Positions 11,636 through 22,645 are shown, counted from the stretch's first letter. The stretch: 64,000 nt of DNA from Schistocephalus solidus (GCA_017591395.1 WEDG01003298.1:74501-138500), one strand, 5' to 3'. The notes: generated by a model not told the origin, from the sequence alone. Made by a program: numbers and translations.

Positions 11636-11862
11636 CTTATATGCCTCCTCCGCTCTCCTTCCCCCGACAGGACACACGACAAGGAACCACGCGCTAAATT
11701 CACAGGAAATAAAGGTCAAAGTTAAGGTTCTGGCTATAAGTAAGGTTAGGATTAAGGTTACGGTTAGGACGCGAATAGGTGCCTTCCTGGAATATAGCAC
11801 AAGCTACCTGTAGTAAAAGAGAAGGGGGTTCCTATTCACGTGTCATGTCGTGGGGGAGGGCA
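11636..11862. repeat. Family D inverted-repeat element
   Basis: Left arm: CACGCGCTAAATTCACAGGAA. Right arm: CTTCCTGGAATATAGCACAAG and GGGTTCCTATTCACGTGTC. The outer ends are C-rich on the left (CCTTCCCCCGACAGGACAC) and G-rich on the right. The interior is GGTTAGGATTAAGGTTACGG, a degenerate telomere-like run. No reading frame. Confidence 0.65.
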
Positions 11863-14069
11863 TGTAAGCGATTACGGCAAAAATGCTACTGTGCCAATAG
11901 CCTCTGGTAGTAGCCAACGGCTATGGCGGTTGTACGTGTGCAGCTTAAATCTGGTGAACTGCTGATTGGCTATGGAACCCAGAAGCGTTGCTAGACTGTG
12001 AATATAATGGTCGGATTATTCTAAGGGAGCCAAGATTGCAGTCCTTCGTCTGACTACAGGGGCTCCGGCTTCGAAGCAGGCCAATCCCTGAATTTGTTAC
12101 GGGTCAGCCTTGCACTTGAACTCTCGGATTAATGTAAGTGGTCGCAAGCATTGCACCGTGATCTTGGTATCCACAGGCCTTGAGACCCTTGCTGTGAATT
12201 CGCTTTCATCTTACTTGATCGCGCTGTGGGGTCTGTCAATCGTCCGGTAAAATAATGCATGATCCTCGGCTAGGGTGGAATTTTCACGATTACTGTCTTC
12301 ATACTCCCGATTGTTGCATCCGTCCTGTCCATAGGTTTTACAAATGCATGCCTCGTTCTATCTAAGGACGCACTCAGGTATCCAGACGTAATATTTGAAT
12401 GCAGGGTGTATTTCACAGAGTTGCAATAGACTGCCGTGGTCACCGGCTGGGAAACCTCGCGAGCTTTTTGACCGGCTGAACTCGCAATTAGAAGTGATCA
12501 AAGCTCTAGATGGCCCAACGAAAAGGCTGTGCTGTTTGGTCTGTCCTCAGTTTAAAATATGTGTCCAAATATGGCCTAAATGATCTTGGATGTGGCAATG
12601 CCCTCTGTGACGAACCTTAAGATAATCCAGATGTCATTATTGACGTTCGAGACGCATCAATGTTTTCTCTTATTTACCAACTTTTCTATTGAAGTCAGGG
12701 GATCTTTAAATTTTTATCATGCTATGGTTATGTTTCGGTAGACCAACCGCCCTCATTTCAACAATAGCCCAATATTCCATCTCCACGGATAAATCTTTTG
12801 CTTCTGATTTTCAAGAAGCTCGTCAGAAAAACTCCGTCATTGGACCGTGTGTGCTCTTAGTGTGATCAGGTTTGCTGTGACGGTCGGTGATTACACCTCT
12901 CATATCACTTCAAGTGCTTCATACCAAGGACAGCATTTTCCCCAGTTAAACTCCTTTTGGTCCTGAAATTGGTCTCCCCCCTCGCAAGCCCGGTTCAAGA
13001 CCGAAAGTAGATGCAGTGATGCGACTTGCCAAATTGCGCATTACGATATTTAGTTGGCGAGCACTAAGGGATGGTGGTCAAACTAGTAGGGTTTTACTAC
13101 TGCTTATACTGGGACTGCTCAAGCTAGCAACATCGTTTTTAGAGGAAGCATTCCGATTTGGCTTTTTACCTAAGCTACTTTAAACTTGGTGAAGGCTGTC
13201 ATATGACTCGCAGACTCACCGAATATTTCGAGGTAGAAGTTTTCCATATCAAATTCCGAAAAAAAGAATTATTACGACAACTCTTAATCCTACCCAAAGA
13301 GTAAAACCGCCTCAGAAGGCAGTGGCGGCAATTTTCAGTCAAACTCAAAGTCATCCGTTACGACTGTCTTCCCCGGGCGAGATGTCGGCGAGCGCCTGAG
13401 CAATGGCAGACCGCGGCCAATCATTGGATAGCAAAATATCGATCGACATCTGGGCGTCTACAAGTCAAAAGCTGACTCACACGTGGCGCAAGCAGTTAGC
13501 TGTAAAAGAAAATTCGGCCACGTTACCGAGTCGACCAGACTGTCAGACACAGTTGGCAAACGATATGGTGCATTGCGTTCCAAGAACCGGAAATCACAGC
13601 TTTTTGCCGGATCCTCATACAAAACTGAAGTCAGATACCTTGCATGCCGAAGGCCGGAACATTTTCAAATGCACCGGCTACCAAAGGAACCTTAAAGTTA
13701 GCCGAATGACCCAGTAACGTTTGACGAAATTCAAATGACATTCAGTACTTTACTGTAAACGTACATGCAGCCGCTGGGAACGTAGCGGCCCAGTTGAAAC
13801 TCGCTGGGCTTTATAGAAGACTACCAGATTTCAAGTTTCAGGGCTCTTTGAACTTGATTGGTTAAAAAGTAACACTTTACTACGAGCTTAACCCATATCA
13901 AGCGTTTTCCCTTACTGTTTAATAATCGATTTCAATCAAATTTTCAACTATTTAATTCCCCATCGTCCAAGGGGCAGAAGTTTTAGATGGATCACGGGAA
14001 CGCAGGTTTTGTCCAAAAAAGATTTGCTTCAACTTCAAAATTGAAGCTAGAAAGTTAAACGTTGGTAGA
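11863..14069. other. Unassigned 2.2 kb
   Basis: No gene, RNA or shared repeat recognised with confidence. The part at 13390-13720 stays open in two frames, but I see no domain. A Cys/His pattern around CKRKFGHVTESTR is too weak to call a gag zinc knuckle. Confidence 0.35.
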
Positions 14070-14365
14070 TCGGTCAGTATTTGCTTATAAAATCCTGCTT
14101 GGACAGTCAGCTTACTGCATCAGTATTGGTGGATTCCATACGTTGCAGTAGGCTGGGTGGGTAATTTGGCCCAAGTGTGATTAACCTCAAGGCTCCCGGT
14201 TGGGCCTCGTAGCTCAGTTGACTAGAGCGTTGGCTGTACTAAAGCCTGCCCCTTGCTGGCATGGGTTTGAATCCCATCCAGGCTCCCGAGTTGTTCTCAA
14301 GTGGGTCAAACGACTTATTCAAATCTGCCGAAATCATCTACTAATGAACTGTACCTGGTTGTCAT
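14070..14365 (+). repeat. SINE-1, full-length-looking plus-strand copy
   Basis: Leader with AAATCCTGCTTGGACAGTC, then a tRNA-like body at about 14202-14287: TCGTAGCTCAGTTGACTAGA (A-box region), GGCTGTACTAAAGCC (possible 4-bp anticodon stem with a GTACTAA loop) and GGGTTTGAATCCC (B-box). The tail CAAGTGGGTCAAACGACTTA and TCTACTAATGAACTG matches the other copies. The acceptor stem is damaged at its 3' side. The right end abuts a repeat C copy. Confidence 0.75.
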
Positions 14366-14630
14366 CTGGTGGCGGCATGGTCAGGAGCATCTCCGGCCGC
14401 GCCAGCCACCTGCGCCTGAACTCGCCTCTGATCTTCTTGACTCTATGTTGACACCGAGAACATACGGGTAAGGGAAGAGAGAGTGCGGTAGATGCAGTGC
14501 AAGCATACTATCACTTAAAACTAATCCACGCGCAAGTCACCGTCCGTGCACCACTATGCTGTGGAGCATACAGTGGACATCATCAAAGCCAACAGTCGAA
14601 CTGTCATGTATATCTTACGTCTGCTCTGTA
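14366..14630 (-). repeat. Repeat C copy, antisense
   Basis: Contains GGCCGCGCCAGCCACCTGCG, TCTTCTTGACTCTATGTTGA, GAGAGTGCGGTAGATGCAGT, CACGCGCAAGTCACCGTC and CGAACTGTCATG in the family order. It starts immediately after SINE-1, so one may have inserted at the end of the other. Confidence 0.7.
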
Positions 14631-15314
14631 AAGTTTTGCCCGCCTTACTGCCTTCCTACCTTCCGATTTAAGGGCTTTCAAGCTATCGACCAGCTCTCTG
14701 CGATCTGTATACCATACTTCAATTGTGGTTTAACTGCTGCGGACAGCTGTTATTCTACGTCCCTGTGGTGAAACATTTTAGCGACGTTAGAACATGCAGG
14801 GCCACTCAACTATTATGTCTATCATGACCAGGCATGTGTCTTGACACCACCCACGCGTCTTTTACTTGTATTCTTCACCCCCTTCCCACAGGTCTCGCCT
14901 ACTACCCCTTACTACCCTTATAACTGTTCAGCAACAGTATTAGACAGAGGTTTACTCATCAAAAGTTTCGACTGTATAAACGCAAGCATGCGGCTATAGT
15001 ATGCGTTAAACCAGCGTTTTATTCGATCCGTATCGATCTACGTTCAGAAAATGACCTACTGTCAAAAGTGCATAGCTGTTCACCTGAATTGACGAGCGTG
15101 TGACCTCGCGAAAATTGTGTTAAGTGCACCACTTTTGGTGTACGTAAATGTAACACGAGTCAGGTGGTACTCAGACATCTAGACAATCTGCTGACTTCAA
15201 AAAGGAAAGCCGCAACGACCGGAACCCCACACATGAGCTCGATGAAAGATCTAGAATACAGCACTGATATAATTTTGAAACACTCGGCGATCGCTGTGGT
15301 ATGCGAGCCAGCGA
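14631..15314. other. Unassigned sequence
   Basis: No gene or shared repeat recognised. Confidence 0.35.
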
Positions 15315-15375
15315 CAGAAAGCGTAAAGTTTGAGTACAGCCAACACTCTAACCAGCTGAGCTATGAGGCAAAACA
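15315..15375 (-). repeat. SINE-1 5' fragment
   Basis: The reverse complement carries a degraded A-box (ATAGCTCAGCTGG) and TGTTGGCTGTACTC, matching the first half of the SINE-1 tRNA body. The rest of the unit is missing. Confidence 0.5.
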
Positions 15376-15939
15376 AAAGCAACCCTTCTGCTTTCTAGGA
15401 GATTGAAGTTTAGAGAACGCTCTGCTATTTTACACATTTTGACTTCAAAAACTATAGAAACACAGGATAAATGAGAATATATTTAAATAACTTTTAGAAT
15501 CTAACCGGAGAGTAGGTTGATAGTCTGAAACACCGTTTGATTTTTTTCCTAGATATTTGATGTGTTTTTCGGCCCTCTGTTTCACGTCTTTAGCGGATTT
15601 GGCTTGCATCCATGGGCATGTCGACTGTTTAACTTGCTAACTAAACTTTTGAAGTCTTGCGACCGTGGTGCCAATTTGTGGCCATGTATCCTTATGCGGA
15701 CCACCTCTGTGCAGGCCATTTTTTAATATGAAATACTGGGGATAACTCCTGCCTTTGGAAATACACGAATGTCACTGTTGAGGCCGGCAACAAGGAATGG
15801 CTCACGTATTAGATGACGAAGTGATGATGATGTGTTATTTTTTTCGGTTTTCAAGATATCTGTAACCATTCGCAGGGGTTAAGGGACATGCAGTTAGGGA
15901 TTCCACAGTACAGGTTGCAGCAGATCACAGCATTTTCCT
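15376..15939. other. Unassigned sequence
   Basis: No gene or shared repeat recognised upstream of LINE-1 copy C. Confidence 0.35.
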
Positions 15940-17680
15940 TTTGCAGGTGGTGGCTTCTCCTAACGTCTCCTAAACGGCACCCAACTCTCAGCTGCGGATC
16001 CCGAAACTAGTCTCTGCCTAGCGTCTACACCCCGGTTACCACCTCGACCGACGGGATAAACCAGATGAAGATATCCGATCTTGTGTGTGTCCACACAGCC
16101 GGTATTTCTGCTCCTCTTCCCTCCTCCTACCTTCTGGGTCAACAGTCCTCCGGAGAGGACGACAACCAGAACAACAATCCCCGTTCCCGTCCCCTCCATC
16201 CCAACTTACAGACGGTCAGAGTGACTCCGACGGAGTAAACGCAGATTTCGAAGCGCTGAGCCGACGCTGCCGATTCCCCGATTGGAAAAGAATAACGACC
16301 TGGATCGCAATTTTCCTAATCATAAACCACCCGATCCGTGCAACAATCTCCAGCGTGAAAGAACGGACATCCGATGCGACCCGGGCCAAAGTCTACAAGC
16401 ACGGCGGCCTCCGGCTTACGAACAAACTTACAACGATTTCCAAGAGACGTGGTACCACGGACAAGTCCCTCGGGATTTGAAGAATGCGACCATCGTCCAT
16501 TTCTAAAATCGGAAAGAGAACCGCCAACTCTGTGATAACCTCAGAGGCATCTTGCTTCTCAACATTGCCGGGAAGTTCTTCGTGCGCATTCTTCTTAATC
16601 GGCTTACTGACAGTCTAGAATAGGGGATTCTCTGGGAAAGCCAATGTGGCTTCCGACTACGCCATGGAACCATCGACATGACCTTTGCTGCCCCAGATAA
16701 ATGCCAGAAGATGAGGACCAACCACTACACTCCTTTTGTTGATCTCGTGAAATTTTAGCCGACGCCCAACAATGCCATCCATGTCCGGCGTCCTTGTTCA
16801 AGACTCATTTCCTCAAGGTCCTGCAACTTCGCCGCGAGCGCTTTCAGACTCGCCGACCTGCAGACCCTTGGCCGACTTACACTCGCACACGCGCGTGCGT
16901 CCTGATAGTCTTGGACGCTCAAGGGCCCCTTGAACATTCCTTCCCTCGGCCGACAGAGCATGGACCATCAGACACGCCACCACTCGGGTAATGCAGGGCA
17001 CACCCATTGGACAACTAGTGACTTGCGCCACGGGCCTATTTAACCAGCTGCCACCACTCTCAGTTTCTCTCAGGCATGGCTGGATGCAGTCAATACTAGC
17101 CCTGGCTTCGCCAGTTGCCACTGCTGCCTGAGAAAGCAACTCGGGGTTCTGTGCACAATAAACCCCTCATTTTGGTGCCTTCTTCCTTTTACTTACAACC
17201 CGGGATTTGGCCTGATGATTGTAGTGCTTCGAGTACAACAACTGCCCAGACTAAAAAAAGCCTTCGATGGACTGTGTAAACTAATGAAAAAATTCGGCTG
17301 TTCCGAACGAGTAACGCACCTAGAGCGTCCGGTTCACGACGGTATGATGGCGGGCATCACTAACACCAGTACAGTCTCCGAAGCATTCGCAGGAGCCAAT
17401 GGAGTGAACCAGGGCTGCGTACTCGCTCCCCGTCCCTCTTCAGTCCCACGTTCTCTACCATGCAGATGGACGCCTACCACGCATCGCCTACAGGACTGAC
17501 GGGCACCTTCCCAGCAATCGGCGTATGCAGGCCCCAACGTGCGTGTCTACGACTTCAGGCCATGACTTGCTCTTTGCAGAGGACTGTGCCCTTACACACA
17601 TCCAAACTGATCTGGCTGAGTATTCCTGGTTAAGGAGGTGCTGGCTGGTCAACAATGGCAAAACCGACTTAGTATGCAGG
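15940..17680 (+). mobile_element. LINE-1 copy C: endonuclease deleted, LTR-interrupted
   Basis: The 5' leader (about 15950-16200, e.g. GGCACCCAACTCTCAGCTG, TGTGTGTCCACACAGCCGG) matches the leader of copy A at 59880-60130. It then jumps at about 16240-16260 straight to the pre-RT segment (NNDLD), so the whole endonuclease is deleted. RT blocks follow: DLKNATIVHF, stop, NRKENRQLCDN; LLNIAGKFFVRILLNRL; SQCGFRLRHGTIDM. LTR F interrupts at 16757-17248, after which coding resumes (KKAFDG, GVNQGCVLAP). The catalytic FADD is FAED (LLFAEDCALTH at about 17566). Several stops are present. Last recognisable block: NNGKTDLV. Confidence 0.82.
16757..17248 (+). mobile_element. Solo LTR, family F, inside LINE-1
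   Basis: This block interrupts RT motif A of LINE-1 copy C and is repeated at 50169-50627. Shared features: start AGCCRACGCCCAACARTGCC, a TATA-like TATTTAA at about 17038-17044, CAGGCATGGYTGGAYGCAGT, a polyadenylation signal AATAAACCCCTCATT, and AACCCGGGATTTGGCCTGAT near the end. Promoter-like and poly(A)-like signals in a block of about 490 bp with no ORF are typical of an LTR. No target-site duplication could be established. Confidence 0.65.
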
Positions 17681-17954
17681 TTTTACACTTTTAAATTGAG
17701 TCATTCTTTCAGGGCAAAATCTGAGTAAGTGAGGTGAGCCTAGGTGGCGAGTGAAGGAGCCGGTGCTTAATAAAATTCTCGTGTGTTTTGCTCCTTCGTA
17801 CATCTGCTGACTACCTTTAGTTAATAGCTCACAAGATGGGTGTATGTGATTATTTCGAAGGAATCGGTCGCCATGTATAGATAAGGAGATGCGAGAATCA
17901 AATTTGTTGTTGCGTTGAACCCTAGATCGTGTGATCTATTGTTGACAAAATGAC

Positions 17955-18145
17955 CGCACCCATCTCTGGCCGCCTCAACCCTGTCTTGATATTAGAGCAA
18001 AGTAAGTGAGAGAAGAGAGAGTGCGGTAGATGCTGTACAAGCCTGTCCCATAATATATTAATTCACAATTACTGCACCCACCCCGTGGGGCTCGCAGTGG
18101 ACGTCGTCGCTTGTCGCAGCCAACCTATCATCAGGCTAATCACGA
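17955..18145 (-). repeat. Repeat C fragment, antisense
   Basis: Contains CAACCCTGTCTTGATATTAG, GAGAGTGCGGTAGATGCTGT and GCAGTGGACGTCGTC, the middle and distal parts of repeat C. It lies about 300 bp downstream of LINE-1 copy C. Confidence 0.55.
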
Positions 18146-18574
18146 GTACAGCCTCTAAACTGTTGAAATCATCAGTCGGGATGACGCCTACTTTTGCAAG
18201 CGAGTAGCATGAGTCAAGGTTGTCAAACTACTGCTCGTTCAATCTTCCAAATGATTTGCCCGTAACGCACCCATATAAAAAACACTTCAATGGCACAAGA
18301 AAGTGCGTGAGTAACATGCAGGTAGTTATAGCCAATCCACAAGGGCTGCTGAGAATCTGCTATACAAGCTAAATAACGTTTCTCAACGAAGACCTTTATT
18401 GTTCAGGCATTAACATGAATCCACCAGTCACTGTTAATGAGGAATTGAAATCACCCTCTGATATGTCAGGCATGTAACAGACGCATTTAACGAACGCCCT
18501 ACTCGGGGCGCCCGTCGCACCTCTCTCGCGTACTTGCGCTTACCAGCGGCAAGCTGGTTTCCAGCCAATCACAG
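18146..18574. other. Unassigned sequence
   Basis: Nothing recognised except GC-rich CTCGGGGCGCCCGTCGCACC at about 18513, just left of SINE-2. Confidence 0.3.
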
Positions 18575-18860
18575 CTATGGCATTACCAACAAAGACAAGG
18601 GAGACTGAAATGACAATTTCTGGCTTATTAGCCGTTGTCAATCAGCCATACCCAATCCAAGGTGATACCCCACCTGAGACTCGAACCCACGACCTGTTGA
18701 TCAGAAGTCTAACGCTCTAAACATTGCGTCATGGGCTCGTTGTCTTTTTGTTTTTGATCGGGAGTATTAACGTTGTTGAATGGAAACTCACCGATTGGTT
18801 ACGAGCCTCAGGCCTCCCGTTCTGCTTTGAGACTCACGCACGAGCCCCGTCAACAGCCAC
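18575..18860 (-). repeat. SINE-2 (tRNA-derived), minus strand
   Basis: Reading the minus strand, a tRNA-like body has an A-box remnant in the GAGCCCATGACGCAATG region and a B-box GGGTTCGAGTCTC at about 18671-18684. The plus strand shows the family signature CAAAGACAAGGGAGACTG, AATTTCTGGCTTATTAGCCG and CGGGAGTATTAACG. The A-box is damaged, so transcription by RNA polymerase III is unlikely. Confidence 0.7.
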
Positions 18861-18904
18861 AAAACGCCTAATATTATATAGAGAATGAACTAACCGACAT
18901 TTTG

Positions 18905-19115
18905 TAGTTTCGAGCGTCGGGTTGGATATGACGGGTTGACTACGGCTAATAGGTCAAAAATGGTTATTCTATTCTGCCTTGTCTTTGTCGGTAATGTCAT
19001 TTTGCCTATAATACTAGCGGTTGCTGGCGGGGCTCGAGAGTGAGCCCCAAGGCAGAGTGGAAGGAGTGAGTTGCTTACCGGAACCTACCGATTGCAGTAA
19101 TGTAGATGGAATTTT
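18905..19115 (+). repeat. SINE-2 partial copy, plus strand, facing the previous copy
   Basis: ACTACGGCTAATAGG, GCCTTGTCTTTGTCGGTAAT and GCGGGGCTCGAGAGTGAGCC match the reverse complement of the preceding unit and the right half of 39965-40335. The tRNA body is mostly missing. Together with 18575-18860 this forms a foldback pair with a spacer of about 45 bp. Confidence 0.65.
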
Positions 19116-19984
19116 TGTGAACATCCGACAAACTCGTAGTGGAAATGCCACGCGGAGTCAACCCTCATGTACTTGGCTTTACGGGGCAATCAATCTTCAC
19201 CTGGGCACGGGTAAATTCCGTACATTTTGGTTGCCTGCCTTCATGTTTTCCAACTCTGTCTGCAGGAAAAGTCAGTCAAATCATTAATGTTCCACGACAA
19301 CGTCGAACACTAGCGCAAAGCTGGCCTTTGAACTAGCCGTTGTTTTGACGGCATATGGGGGAGGGGTTGTTTACAGCTTTTGGCAAGGACTTCGATGTGT
19401 TTTCGACCGATAGGTAGCACCTCGAGTCTTTTTTCATGTCTGATATAACTTCATTTGCAGCTAACACGCGAGCCCGCACGCCTTTTTGAACATTATGAGC
19501 ACGTTAAAGGATAAATTTTCCTCTCTTTTGGAGCAGACTTGTAACTCTTAGAGGTTTCTCGACGTCTACGGAAAATATTCGCCACTCTTTTCTCCTGAAG
19601 GAGCTGTTTTCAGACAAAAATAAAAAAAAGTTAACGTATGCATACGGAATCTACCAAAAGTTAGGGCAGATCGTACAGATAATTAAGCCTAGGAGTAACC
19701 GTTGCTTCTGCTCTTGAATTTCATACGCTCTCGAGGTAAATTTCGCTTTTTCATACTTCATATAGTTCGGATCTAGTTTCAAACCAGTACAAAGCAGACG
19801 CGGCTACGTAGCCTGCAACCTATTGTAAGGAAATGTGGAAATGTGAATTTTTAACGTACATGTTTCTGGTGAAAATTGAAAGGCAAGATTACATGTAACA
19901 CATTTCGGTTTGTTCATATCAAATCCGTGCTCACTTATATAATTCGTAATTTCACACGAGCACTTTAAAACGCAAAATGCTATT
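19116..19984. other. Unassigned sequence
   Basis: No gene or shared repeat recognised. Confidence 0.35.
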
Positions 19985-20300
19985 GGGTGCGGATGGGTTG
20001 GGTGCAGCTCCCCCGCCCCGCTCCCGCCGGAACGCCAACTCTCTCCGTGAAAACAGGTGGCATTGCGATAAATATCATGAAAGGTACCCATTCATGTGTC
20101 CTAACAAAAAACCCGAACCCTAACACAAACCCTAGGCGTAACGCTAGTATTGACCCAACGCCCAATTTAACCCTAACTTTACCATATCTCAACTCCTAAC
20201 CTTAACCTTAACTCTAACCTTCATTTACCCACAACATTGCACAACCCACCTGGAGGGGGAGAAGTTCCTGTTACCCTGTCCTGCCGGGAGGCCACAAAAC
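19985..20300. repeat. Family D element with the clearest telomere-like core
   Basis: The interior at 20100-20225 is a run of imperfect CCTAAC units (CCCGAACCCTAACACAAACC, TTTAACCCTAACTTTACC, TCCTAACCTTAACCTTAACT). The flanks are C-rich on the left (CTCCCCCGCCCCGCTCCCGC) and carry GAGGGGGAGAAGTTCCTGTT on the right, the usual arm signature. The arms are more diverged than in the 29.9 kb copy. Confidence 0.6.
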
Positions 20301-21083
20301 CATGTCCACCAAATGGTGAAGAACAGATTCAGGGTGACTGCTTGCAGTAACAATCCATCGTATTATGCCTCATGCGGGTGAGGGGAATCAAGCAACTACC
20401 TCGGCTGCTATGCTAGCAAAGCCAAGGGAGCAGTTAAGAGAGCGTATTTCATTGTCTGCGACAGAAGGCACACTTAAAGGGAAAGTAAACGATAAAAACG
20501 ATAAAAGAGTTCCTATAGGGGACACCGGAAGGTTACAAATAGTAATATTCTTAGTTTGCCGGTCAAAAAATGCAGATGGGAGATGCTGACTGAAACTTTG
20601 TCAGGTTGATTCATCCACTAGCCTTTTTGGTCGAGCTCTATTAATGGGCTTCTCCACCACCTCAACTCAGGTGATAGTGTAGTGACGTGAATTGTCTTGT
20701 AAAAATTGAACTTTTGAGACCATATATTTTCATTTCCATTTCAGTATGAAGAGATTTTCTAAACTTCGCACCAGAATTTTTAAGGAAATGCACTTGCTGC
20801 CACAGCGAAGCACGGTAGATACTGTTAAGTTTTACTCCATTAAAAAGTATACTTCGAAAAATAATGGTATTTGAAAAGTCAATTCGGCAACCAGGTATTT
20901 TCAGGTGTTTTCATCGGGCCTATACAGGTAAAACGAGAATGAAAATATGACAGTTGATAGGGTTTATAAGTGTTTGTGGTTAATACTCGTCGTTCTCACC
21001 CCGTCCGGATGGCGAGGTTGGCATGCTGACGTAATTGAGACTGGGAGAGGGATGGGAAGTAGGGTAGGCTGTGAGCGGTGCTC
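20301..21083. other. Unassigned sequence
   Basis: No gene or shared repeat recognised. A short plus-strand open frame at 20365-20589 has no recognisable domain. Confidence 0.35.
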
Positions 21084-21420
21084 TTAGGTTGAGTACGGGG
21101 AGTGAACATCATCGTCAAGCACTCGTACCGAACAATTGTCATCAGGGTATGGGGGCAACATAGGATCACCACCTGAAGTCGGCGTTGGCCACGGAAGAGA
21201 AAGCGCCTCTAAGAGCGTCATCTGATAGCCCAGCACTGGATTTACTACCCGTATAGCCACTGCCTCGGCTGGTGATGGCACCCGTTGACATAGGCCTTAG
21301 AGGAATAGGTTGTTGTCCGGTAGACAATCCCTAAAGGCCTCGTTAGGATCTACTTGGTCATCGGTATCAAATAGATGTGCCAGAATACAAGGCGAAATCG
21401 ACCTAGTTTCACCTTTACCT
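21084..21420 (-). pseudogene. Possible coding exon with two frame breaks
   Basis: Three successive minus-strand frames read protein-like segments: ISPCILAHLFDTDDQVDPNE up to about 21306; STGAITSRGSGYTGSKSSAG and LSDDALRGAFSSVANADF to about 21186; then GGDPMLPPYPDDNCSVRVLD ending in HSPYST and a stop at 21084. Each change of frame needs only one or two bases (near 21305 and 21185). The composition resembles a cytoplasmic or disordered C-terminal tail. I do not recognise the protein. It could be a host exon with assembly indels, a pseudogene, or chance. Confidence 0.3.
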
Positions 21421-22171
21421 AACCAGATGGGTATGTTTTCACAGTCCCAATGACCTCCACACACCAACTCGTCATGCGGGCGGCGTGAGAACGATGGTGA
21501 TTAACCATAAAACACGTATAAACACTGTCCACTCTCATATTTTCATTATCTATGTAACTGCATAGACCAGATGATGAATTACTGGAAACACATGTTTGCC
21601 GAATTGACTTTTCAAAGTTTAACCTGGAATATATGCAGAACATAAATAATAGTACTGCTTGTCTTAACCTCTCCACTGGCTGGTTGATCATTTCGTCAAT
21701 TTACTCAGGGAAATTGCGTTCTCATTTTCGTCTGTTTGACTGAAAAGCTGCTCGGAACTCAGTAAGCAAAAAAGAAGAGTAATCCATCGACTATGTCCTC
21801 TCTAAGACTTGTTATAAATAAATCTCTTATGGAGCAGATAAATACATTTCTCGTTTGTTGACTCGGATTTTCAAGCCTGTATTTCAGAACTGTATTCCCT
21901 CAAAATAATCTTAGAATGAGGGAACGCTGATATTTTTCGAGTATTCCAGCAATGTATATTAGTTAATAAAAGTTGCGTAATTATCAAAAATCTACAAGCT
22001 TGGATTAGGAGATCGTTCCCGATTCAAACTGGTTACTAAAATAACCTGCCGTCCTGTCTTTGAAATTCGCAGTCTACGTTTTTTTTAATTAGAACTCGTA
22101 ACTCATACCCGTATTAAGGAAAATAAATTCTCTGGAAATTGAGGCAGGCATTTATCCATTTCTGCCTTTTT
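21421..22171. other. Unassigned sequence, possible intron or flank
   Basis: A minus-strand open frame of 90 codons (21419-21691) has no recognisable domain. No shared repeat. It lies between two possible host coding segments on the same strand. Confidence 0.3.
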
Positions 22172-22645
22172 TTATGGAGCTTTGTCCATGTAAACTATGG
22201 ATTGAAATTGCTTTTCACTGACAGTATGTGAGGAATCAGCAAAAGACTGCAACGAACTGAGGAGAAATGTCCAAAGTATGTTGGATTCCTTGATGGTCAG
22301 CGACTGCACTCTAACAGCCGCCTGGAAGGGAAAGCCAAAGGTCAGCTCCACAAAAGATGGTTTGAAACGCTCTTGCATCAGGCTGTTTAAGTGGATGGGT
22401 TCATGCCTTACTGGAACCTTTGGAATATACTGATTTTTTCATCGCAAACTAAGGGGTATAGTGGGCTCATACAATCAGAATCTGCATGGCCTCCGAGCGG
22501 AACGAATCGCGTGCCCCAAGCCCCTCTTAATTTTTCGTCGAGAGTGCGTTCACCAGCTGCGGAAGTAATCAATATTTTCTCCGATTCTAAAGTGGAAACC
22601 CTCATCCGGTCCGGGTTAAGTTTCCATTGCAACACGTTTTTCTAG
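22172..22645 (-). CDS. Candidate host gene 3' end: two exons across a 29-nt mini-intron
   Basis: The upstream segment (22645-22412) reads NPDRMRVSTLESEKILITSA, ERTLDEKLRGAWGTRFVPLG and SPLYPLVCDEKISIFQRF. It then meets a GTAAGG donor at 22411 and an AAACAG acceptor ending at 22383. Removing these 29 nt restores one frame (junction codon CAC, His) into LMQERFKPSFVELTFGFPFQ and SILWTFLLSSLQSFADSSHT-like sequence, ending YMDKAP and TAA at 22172. Very short introns are established in flatworms. A left splice acceptor may be the AG at about 22646. The product is not recognised. The stop is followed by an A7 run, so the true end could lie further on. Chance is possible. Confidence 0.4.

Noticed and set aside
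13390..13720. A gag-like or zinc-knuckle protein
   Set aside because: Two overlapping frames are open, but the Cys/His spacing does not fit CX2CX4HX4C and no neighbouring pol sequence is seen.
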